From NCBI RefSeq assembly GCF_016808335.1, contig NC_053153.1, positions 18,239,033-18,303,032 of the forward strand: 64,000 nt of DNA, read 5' to 3'. The notes under the pieces are model-generated. The model made no database searches. It saw only the letters and a program-made list of their open reading frames with translations, and was not told the DNA's origin. Of this stretch, positions 61,881 through 64,000 are shown piece by piece (the stretch's first letter is position 1; each line of letters opens with the position of its first letter). This DNA is from Panicum virgatum (lineage: Eukaryota; Streptophyta; Magnoliopsida; Poales; Poaceae). A program made the translations under genes and the position numbers.

Positions 61881-63144
61881 CTGAGAAAACAGGTGTACAT
61901 CCAAATTATTTTTCATAAATAAGTAAATGCAAGACTAAGCTAGAGCATTTGAACTATTGCAGGTGCTCTAGTAAACTTGTTCTTTCTAGATTACTAGTAA
62001 GTGTAATGAATAATTATTATCCACTAGACAGAATCAACAGAATACTGAATACCTCTCCATAAGCTCATGTAAAAGCATGATTGCCAGTTTAGTGACAAGG
62101 ACCATGATTCTCATAAACTTTAGTGTCAGAATGATTATCGCCTGAAGCTGTTTTTTGTGCTATGTGCTTTAACAGTAAAGAGATGCATGTCATGTATCAC
62201 TTATTCACTTTGCAGATAAGTGGTTCTATAAAGGTGTTATGCCAAGAGTTTATTGAAGCATTAGATGTCACATCTGCTAGTCCACAAAAGGAAGAAGCAG
62301 GGATCTTAGCCCAGTATACAATACAAAGACATAAACAAGCAGTGTAATATAAGAACTTCTCTTTTTTCTATTAGATTCTGTTGTGGAAAATGCAGTATGT
62401 AAATTCATTGTTAATTAATTAGAAATTGCAGAATTGTATCTTTAGGCGATCGGAAGTGACCTCTCGTTACATTAACTTTCCAAGAATAAGGGATGCTACA
62501 AACTGAACAATGAATTAATTTAGACTCAAGCATTCCTTTAGCTAAGCAGTTCGGAGTTAAGTAAACTATCGAGAATTGTCTCCGGTTATTTTGGCCCAGT
62601 TAGTTTCACTGGAGAAACTGCAAAACAGCTAGGAAAATCACATCACATTTGTTACAATTCTTGCAGAAACGTACATGGTTACCGTGTAAACAGAAGTTCC
62701 TTCAAGTATTCAAACTGAAACAAAAAATTATTCAAGTTTTCATAAATTGTATTGACATAATTCATCTGTTTTGTTTGCAAATAAATCAAGCAGGGGAGTT
62801 ATAAGGTTACCTGGGCAATTGATTGTTCCAGCAGAATGCAGCAGGCGATCTTCCTCGGCAGGGACCTGAGAATGAAGTCGAATAAATCACCTATATTGCG
62901 TCGTGTTCGGATCGACGGCTGATGATCTGGATCAGAGGAATCGGTTGGAACACTATAACAAGAATTGTGCTATCTCAGAAGAATATTGAAGATCACCAAC
63001 AAGACTGCGACCCACATCATATATACATGTTGCCAAAAGCTGCTGGAATAAACACAACTCCTACCAAGCTATTTCCCTTAACTGAACTCCTACGCCTAAT
63101 CTGTGTTTCACTAAGCAGCTGAGGAACCAGTGCAGCAGCTGCAG
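61881..63144. other. Spacer 3' of FRIGIDA-like D, mostly unassigned
   Basis: AT-rich sequence. Apart from the small exon-like block at 62811-62865, nothing could be supported. A plus-strand frame at 62217-62345 after a CTTTGCAG acceptor-like site (SGSIKVLCQEFIEALDVTS) has no recognised family. Confidence 0.4.
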
Positions 63145-63771
63145 CTACCAGGGATTAAACTCTGGATGAGGGTAGAGGGGATTAAAGGGTATTATGTACT
63201 CAGGTGTTCCAAGTTGTGGTGTGAATGGCGGTACAAAATGAACTCCAAGCCAGCCTGGCTGGACAGAGTAACCGTGATAGACTCCATGAATTGCGGCGTT
63301 TGGTGGATGCCCAGAGTGGCCTCTCAGTGGCACGTTCTGTGCCATCGAAGAAACCCGTGCTGGTAGCTTGAGAGTATGTTGCCTCAGCCGTTTCGCATGT
63401 TGCTGCTTACTCTGTTGTTGCTTCTCTTGCAGCTTATCTTCTTGTTTCTGCTGCTGCTTCTGTTGCGGCTTGTGTAGTTTCTTCTCCAGCTTCTCTCCCA
63501 GCTTACTCTGTTGCCCTTGCTGCTGGCTTTCTTGTCCCTCATGATGCTCTTGCTCCTTCTTGTGCTTCTTGTTGCACTCCGTATGCTGCTGCTGTGAATT
63601 TGAAGTTGAGGCAGTATAGGATTTTGCTAAACTCCGCTTCCCTTTTTCGAACTTCCGTAACAAACCGTTGATTTCTTCCCTAATACTGGTGCTTATGTTG
63701 GAATCAGTGATTTGCTGCTCAGCTAGTTCTTGTGCCCTTCTTAGATTATCAAGCTCCTTTACTACCACACT
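63145..63771 (-). CDS. FRIGIDA-like protein D, last exon (gene continues beyond the window)
   Basis: The terminal exon starts after the acceptor TGTGTGCAG at 63771 and encodes 208 residues: SVVVKELDNLRRAQELAEQQ (matching the exon 3 start of gene C), a basic region (NKKHKKEQEHHEGQ), and Gln/Lys-rich repeats (KPQQKQQQKQEDKLQEKQQQ). The C-terminus has GHPPNAAIHGVYHGY, VQPGWLGV and TPQLGTPEYIIPFNPLYPHPEF. The intron to its right (63772-64000) is alignable with intron 2 of gene C (ATTCTGCCACTA and TTCTTATGCA stretches in both), so C and D are recent tandem duplicates. No break is visible in this exon; the FRIGIDA domain lies outside the window. Confidence 0.82.
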   Translation of the reverse strand, partial: SVVVKELDNLRRAQELAEQQITDSNISTSIREEINGLLRKFEKGKRSLAKSYTASTSNSQQQHTECNKKHKKEQEHHEGQESQQQGQQSKLGEKLEKKLHKPQQKQQQKQEDKLQEKQQQSKQQHAKRLRQHTLKLPARVSSMAQNVPLRGHSGHPPNAAIHGVYHGYSVQPGWLGVHFVPPFTPQLGTPEYIIPFNPLYPHPEFNPW

Positions 63772-64000
63772 CTGCACACAGGTAGATGCAAAAGCATTAA
63801 ACTAATCATATTGCGAACCAAAGCAGATTGAAGTCTCTCCGTATGGATATAATATGTTTCACAATTCTCGAATTTTGTAAGATCATGGGCCACTCCTATG
63901 CTCAAGCATAACAAGACATTAAATCTCCATTATGTTTCTTATGCAGTTGGGTGGTTCAGCCACTCAGCGATGTAAATTAGAACAATATTCTGCCACTACG

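Larger units (their letters stand above)
47440..62865 (-). pseudogene. Unrecognised minus-strand gene split by the LINE insertion
   Basis: Three exon-like blocks with AG/GT borders share one frame: 62865-62811 (SLPRKIACCILLEQSIAQ), 61880-61662 (73 codons; contains SFKQKQQQHKATSWCISC, AVAGKLIKPKTTNYPVGKVS and SSDLEIDEALKMGEDAGLAL) and 47511-47440 (23 codons and stop; ESFGTYYGHG onwards). Between the second and third lies the 14-kb LINE with its target duplication, so the insertion would sit in an intron. The family is not recognised; a Cys-rich CISCTNICG piece and an acidic helix are all that can be described. Upstream exons were not found between 62866 and 63144. It may be a decayed fragment downstream of FRIGIDA-like D, or chance splice consensus. 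Confidence 0.3.

Noticed and set aside
62162..62347. Plus-strand exon-like frame after an acceptor-like CTTTGCAG (SGSIKVLCQEFIEALDVTS)
   Set aside because: Looks protein-like, but no neighbouring exon, donor or family could be supported; noted only in the spacer entry.

Overview
This is nuclear DNA from a grass (Poaceae), probably a panicoid. The coding exons are GC-rich and are interrupted by AT-rich introns with GT-AG borders. The intergenic space is packed with grass-type transposable elements: Tourist and Stowaway MITEs, Mutator-like elements, a Helitron, a SMART mini-LTR element, CACTA, a LINE and a Sirevirus. No prokaryotic features were seen. The species cannot be named from sequence alone.

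Layout. 613-9822 (+): a 14-exon gene for a plastid-targeted CNNM/CorC-type (DUF21 + CBS + CorC) membrane protein, with a MITE in its upstream region and a Tourist-like MITE in intron 6. 10038-10412 (-): a small conserved plant protein ending in VDTSLHL. 10.5-20.4 kb: no gene recognised. This stretch holds MITEs, a nested island (Helitron plus a long-inverted-repeat MITE inside a Mutator-like element, 16.5-18.6 kb) and a complete 281-bp SMART retrotransposon. 20465-21250 (-): intronless Lhcb2, the LHCII chlorophyll a/b-binding protein. 22.8-23.3 kb (-): a broken FAR1-like fragment. 23858-26772 (+): a nucleostemin-like GTPase (NSN1) pseudogene with two nonsense codons, a damaged splice donor and a missing 3' end, followed by a CACTA deletion derivative (27006 to about 29086).

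29.1-42.5 kb and 63.1-64 kb (-): a tandem cluster of four FRIGIDA-like genes, called here A, B, C and D. A and B have open, phase-consistent three-exon models. C carries two apparent single-base frameshifts, and a 1.95-kb Mutator-like element sits 55 bp upstream of its start. Only the last exon of D lies inside the window. C and D are separated by about 20 kb of mobile DNA: three Mutator-like elements with perfect 9-bp target duplications (42.6-45.7 kb), a LINE remnant, and a LINE with a 15-bp target duplication (47581-61606) that is itself interrupted by a truncated Sirevirus (48201 to about 58170).

Functionally, the intact genes are unrelated neighbours: a plastid envelope-type transporter candidate, a light-harvesting protein and FRIGIDA-domain proteins. 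The window's distinctive content is the FRIGIDA-like expansion, with very acidic or glutamine/lysine-rich low-complexity regions, and the layered, datable transposon insertions around it. No previously undescribed defence-type or catalytic system was found.
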